DNA from: Candidatus Villigracilis proximus
GTDB taxonomy: Bacteria; Chloroflexota; Anaerolineae; Anaerolineales; Villigracilaceae
DNA length: 40,756 bases
NCBI GenBank assembly: GCA_016715195.1
Contig: JADKBB010000031.1
Location: 1-40,756, forward strand
Reading direction: 5' to 3'
The position numbers and the translations under genes were made by a program. The notes beneath the pieces were generated by a model that saw only the letters and a list, made by a program, of their open reading frames with translations, did not search any database and was not told the DNA's origin. Shown piece by piece: positions 38,625 to 40,756 of this stretch (the first letter of the stretch is position 1; every line of letters starts with the position of its first letter).

Positions 38625-39527
38625 TTACACGGATCTTTTCTTGAGTTTGCGAAAACCTGTAATTAAGAACAGAATGCCCAACGTCCCAGTCCGCGCTTTG
38701 GTGGGCGCTGAATCATTGCAGACTCGCTTACTGGATAAAGAGAATATCGAATTGCATTTAAAATGTGGGTTTGATTTCCGGTTGTCTTTATCTAAAAATG
38801 CTGTTGAAACCACGCCGCCACAATATTGTTCAACTAATTCCGCCAATTCATGGATTGCAGTTTCAACTGTATTCCGTGAGACAGGTGGTAAAGCTTCGAT
38901 GACTAAAAAGGCGTTTTTTGTTTTCTGGGTCAATTTTGTTCTGTCTGCTTCCTTCCAGTTCCAGCGCCTGCAAATTGCGCCAACTTCATCCTTATAAAGG
39001 ATTTCACCTTCATGCGGAGCGCGTGCTTCCTTCTCACCTAAAAGAAAAACAGCGGACTCGTCGTTCCCAGCCCGCGTTAATAGAACATCACCCGTGATCT
39101 TGTCTAGATCCTCGCCTCCAACAGGCAGGATATGCCTTAATGAAATTGTATTGTATAAAGATACCAGGTTATTGATGTGTCCAATATTCGCGCCGTTTAA
39201 TACCCTTCTTGTTAAATTCTCGACCGATGAAGGATAATCCTTTGGCTTTGCTCCAAATTTTCGATAGGCCTCGCGCCAGGCTGCAATATAAGGATGTTCA
39301 ATTACAGGAGTGCCGCCAAATTTACCAGAAAGTGCCGCTTCTGCCTGCCGTAACAGTTCGGTGATTTCAGCCCTGTTTTGTGAGTTATCAATATCATGCA
39401 AAATGACAACCCCGAGGATCAGCTCGGGAAATTCATTAATCAGGTCTGCTAATTGAAGCCACAATTCCAACACCTGCAAGTACGAGAGGTACCATATAGA
39501 GGTTTGTTGAATTATTGATTTTGGCAT
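38625..39527 (-). CDS. B3/4 domain protein (Phe-tRNA synthetase beta-like, COG3382)
   Basis: A solo B3/B4 domain as in the beta subunit of phenylalanyl-tRNA synthetase. The domain spans about residues 28-255: LILGVVILHDIDN, HPYIAAWREAYRKFGAKPKDYPSSVENL, NLVSLYNTISLRHILPVGGEDLDK, YKDEVGAICRRWNWKEADRTKLT and NAFLVIEALPPVS. Stand-alone members are thought to bind tRNA or amino acids; function unproved. The 5-prime end is uncertain: the ATG at 39527 lies inside the DUF3592 gene, and a start near 39473-39464 (GTG/TTG) fits family length. The last 45 residues read through a repeat at 38680-38716, which is not part of the family and may reflect a lost stop. Confidence 0.8.
   Translation of the reverse strand: MPKSIIQQTSIWYLSYLQVLELWLQLADLINEFPELILGVVILHDIDNSQNRAEITELLRQAEAALSGKFGGTPVIEHPYIAAWREAYRKFGAKPKDYPSSVENLTRRVLNGANIGHINNLVSLYNTISLRHILPVGGEDLDKITGDVLLTRAGNDESAVFLLGEKEARAPHEGEILYKDEVGAICRRWNWKEADRTKLTQKTKNAFLVIEALPPVSRNTVETAIHELAELVEQYCGGVVSTAFLDKDNRKSNPHFKCNSIFSLSSKRVCNDSAPTKARTGTLGILFLITGFRKLKKRSV
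38680..38716 (-). repeat. Diverged copy of the repeat at 39875-40036
   Basis: Read on the minus strand, AGCGCC, an intervening 19 nt with GCGCGGACTGGG, and ACGTTGGG match the beginning of the larger repeat to the right (AGCGCC, GCACGCACTGG, ACGCTGGG). It lies at the 3-prime end of the B3/4 gene, just as the other copy lies behind the neighbouring gene. Coordinates are approximate. Confidence 0.4.
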
Positions 39528-39845
39528 TTTGAGGATTTTCAGTATTGTACAATACGTCTACTGACTGACCGACTTTGTAGCGAGCTGGTCTTGAGGCGTT
39601 ATCGTGCGCCACGGTGATGACTTGTCCATCCAATGTGCGGAATTCGTATATGGGCTGATACACTGTGCCGCCTTTTGATCCCTCGCGCGCATCCAGGCGA
39701 ATAACAGTACCTTTTGTTTTGGTCGCAGCATTGACGAATTTCCACGTATTAATATACAGAAATGCAGAGACACCCAAAGGCACAATTGCAGCCAGGATAA
39801 CGATAATATTATCAACGAGTACGGCAATAATTTTTCAATAAACAT
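39436..39845 (-). CDS. DUF3592 membrane protein (apparent frameshift near the start)
   Basis: A protein of about 136 residues with an N-terminal membrane segment, a beta domain typical of DUF3592 (TKGTVIRLDAREGSKGGTVYQPIYEFRTLDGQ, SRPARYKVGQSVDVLYNTENPQNAKI) and a second membrane segment near the C-terminus. The ATG at 39845 reads MFIEK and then runs out of frame. One extra A in the A5 run (39831-39835 on the plus strand as T5) yields a continuous hydrophobic helix leading into the domain. Without that, only a GTG start at 39783 is left. Function unknown. The end overlaps the B3/4 gene. Confidence 0.7.
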
Positions 39846-39874
39846 AAAAATCTCTCGATATAAGGGATGTGTAC

Positions 39875-40036
39875 GTTTAATTCTCAACTTGTTACCTTGT
39901 CAGCCGCTCACCGGTTGTGCTACCTGAGTGTGGGCGGGCGTGGACAATGTTCGGAAGCGGGAAAAACCCGAAGCCAGAGAAATGCTTGAAAATGCGGGAA
40001 GATCCCAGCGTCCAGTGCGTGCGGTGTTAGGCGCTT
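39875..40036 (-). repeat. Non-coding repeat element between cassette-like genes
   Basis: The 213-bp gap between the two leftward gene blocks has no gene. On the minus strand it begins GCGCCTAAC (40034-40026), contains short palindromes (GCGGGAAAAACCCG on the plus strand) and ends before the DUF3592 start. A shorter diverged copy lies at 38680-38716. GCCTAAC has the form of an integron attC end, but a matching partner end is not evident. Confidence 0.45.
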
Positions 40037-40058
40037 TTTGATTTTACCAACTACTTCG

Positions 40059-40343
40059 CTAAATTGTTTTGACATTATCTTTTCGTACTTTGCTCCCAAC
40101 TAAATTAAACAATGCCAACAATAATATAATAGTTCCACCGAAGACACTGCTAAATACAGCAACAGCAATGTAGAGTGAATTTTCAATATACCAAGGCATT
40201 ACGAGATCGCCAGGATAATACGTGTGAATCCAAGAATATACTTGACCGCGATCATCAATTGCATACGAAATTTTGGTTACACCCCACGCGATACGTGTAC
40301 ACGCTGATTTAGAATCTATAAAATCAGATTTCTGAAATGGCAA
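40059..40343 (-). CDS. Membrane protein, C-terminal part (frameshifted)
   Basis: A 94-residue frame starting at a TTG without ribosome site. It carries a soluble stretch (KISYAIDDRGQVYSWIH) and one membrane helix (YIAVAVFSSVFGGTIILLLALFNLV) before a basic end. Adding one base at the CCC run (40356-40358, or the nearby C/T runs) fuses it to the upstream frame as a single protein of about 231 residues. No family recognised. Confidence 0.5.
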   Translation of the reverse strand: MPFQKSDFIDSKSACTRIAWGVTKISYAIDDRGQVYSWIHTYYPGDLVMPWYIENSLYIAVAVFSSVFGGTIILLLALFNLVGSKVRKDNVKTI

Positions 40344-40753
40344 AAAGGGGAGTGTCCCGCAATTATTCGTTGATAAAATTGTTCCCCTGCTTGACTCTTA
40401 GGAACTTCCTTGACTAGTTCCCAGTTCTTGTCTTGGCAATCTACACAAATCGAATGATAGATATTTCCTGACTTAGTCTCAACATACCCAATCTTAAGCA
40501 CTTTGACCGCAGGTTCTCCGATTGCGGGGAAGCCTAAAAATTGCCACTCTGCTGAAATACCACCTGAAACAGCAGAAACATAGAAATAAAAGAGAACTGT
40601 AACCAAAAGTGAAAATATTAATAACGCGCCCACGAGTTTGCGAACGGAGCCATGCTTTTTCGATAACTGTGTTATCTTAATCACAAATATCGTAGCTAAA
40701 ACGCCTAGAATAAATCCAAAAGCAATATGAAACCACGACCACGTTGGGAGCAT
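40316..40753 (-). CDS. Membrane protein, N-terminal part (frameshifted)
   Basis: A 145-residue frame with two membrane helices (about 8-25 and 40-62), then a soluble part with a Cys-x2-Cys pair (ICVDCQDKNW). The C-terminal 15 residues appear to be out of frame; the continuation is at 40343-40059. The start ATG is three bases from the window edge, so an upstream start cannot be excluded. Function unknown. The block is more AT-rich than the housekeeping genes. Confidence 0.5.
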   Translation of the reverse strand: MLPTWSWFHIAFGFILGVLATIFVIKITQLSKKHGSVRKLVGALLIFSLLVTVLFYFYVSAVSGGISAEWQFLGFPAIGEPAVKVLKIGYVETKSGNIYHSICVDCQDKNWELVKEVPKSQAGEQFYQRIIAGHSPFCHFRNLIL

Positions 40754-40756
40754 TAC

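Noticed and set aside
38575..38997. 140-codon rightward frame opposite the B3/4 gene
   Set aside because: The opposite strand encodes a clear COG3382 domain; this frame has no ribosome site or family.
40026..40032. Integron attC site
   Set aside because: GTTAGGC fits one attC end, but I could not find the matching partner end at a suitable distance, and no integrase gene is present; kept only as a repeat.
1..40756. tRNA, rRNA, transposase or prophage genes
   Set aside because: Searched by eye on both strands; no such gene or characteristic motif was seen.

Overview
The window looks like a chromosomal segment of an uncultured Chloroflexota bacterium, most likely class Anaerolineae. The reasons are several cell-surface lipoproteins with Thr/Pro-rich linkers after the lipobox, a PBP1A with a Thr/Pro repeat tail, and the lineage flavour of GyrA and RpoC. 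The placement is inference; there is no rRNA or tRNA gene here to anchor it.

Layout. 0.1-8.4 kb: two paralogous membrane TIR-domain proteins (one on each strand) bracket SH3b and PhnD-type lipoproteins, a DUF4230 protein, a SanA/YdcF-like protein and an HD-domain protein. 8.6-22.6 kb: housekeeping block, mostly leftward: gyrA with a lysine-rich tail, an SH3b lipoprotein plus a methyltransferase-like gene, rpoC standing without rpoB, a zinc-ribbon protein, a class A penicillin-binding protein and a MaoC-type dehydratase. 22.8-33.6 kb: rightward osmoadaptation island. 33.7-38.5 kb: propeller lipoprotein, panC with two alpha/beta hydrolases, a small conserved-looking protein and ssb. 38.6-40.76 kb: leftward accessory block (B3/4 domain protein, DUF3592 protein, membrane protein) flanked by a diverged repeat.

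The most interesting part is 22.8-33.6 kb. A glycoside hydrolase of the glucosyl/mannosylglycerate hydrolase type, a GH13 sucrose/glucosylglycerate phosphorylase-like enzyme, two GT4 glycosyltransferases and a fusion of two universal-stress domains with glucosyl-3-phosphoglycerate synthase are followed directly by a CPA2 cation/proton antiporter and three consecutive PII-like proteins. One of these keeps the exact c-di-AMP receptor signature (N24, R26, T28, GGF). My inference is one locus joining synthesis and turnover of a glycerate-based compatible solute to ion exchange under c-di-AMP control. The two DarA/PstA-like receptors are degenerate in complementary places, which suggests a hetero-oligomer. 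The second notable system is the pair of TIR proteins with architecture TIR, four membrane segments, degenerate TIR, more membrane segments.

Five genes show apparent single-base losses, each explicable by a short homopolymer (TIR copy 1, TIR copy 2, antiporter, DUF3592 gene, last membrane gene). Restoring one base in each gives a full-length product, so the sequence probably contains residual long-read indel errors. Many operon-first genes have a -10 box only 5-10 nt before ATG and no Shine-Dalgarno sequence, suggesting leaderless transcripts.
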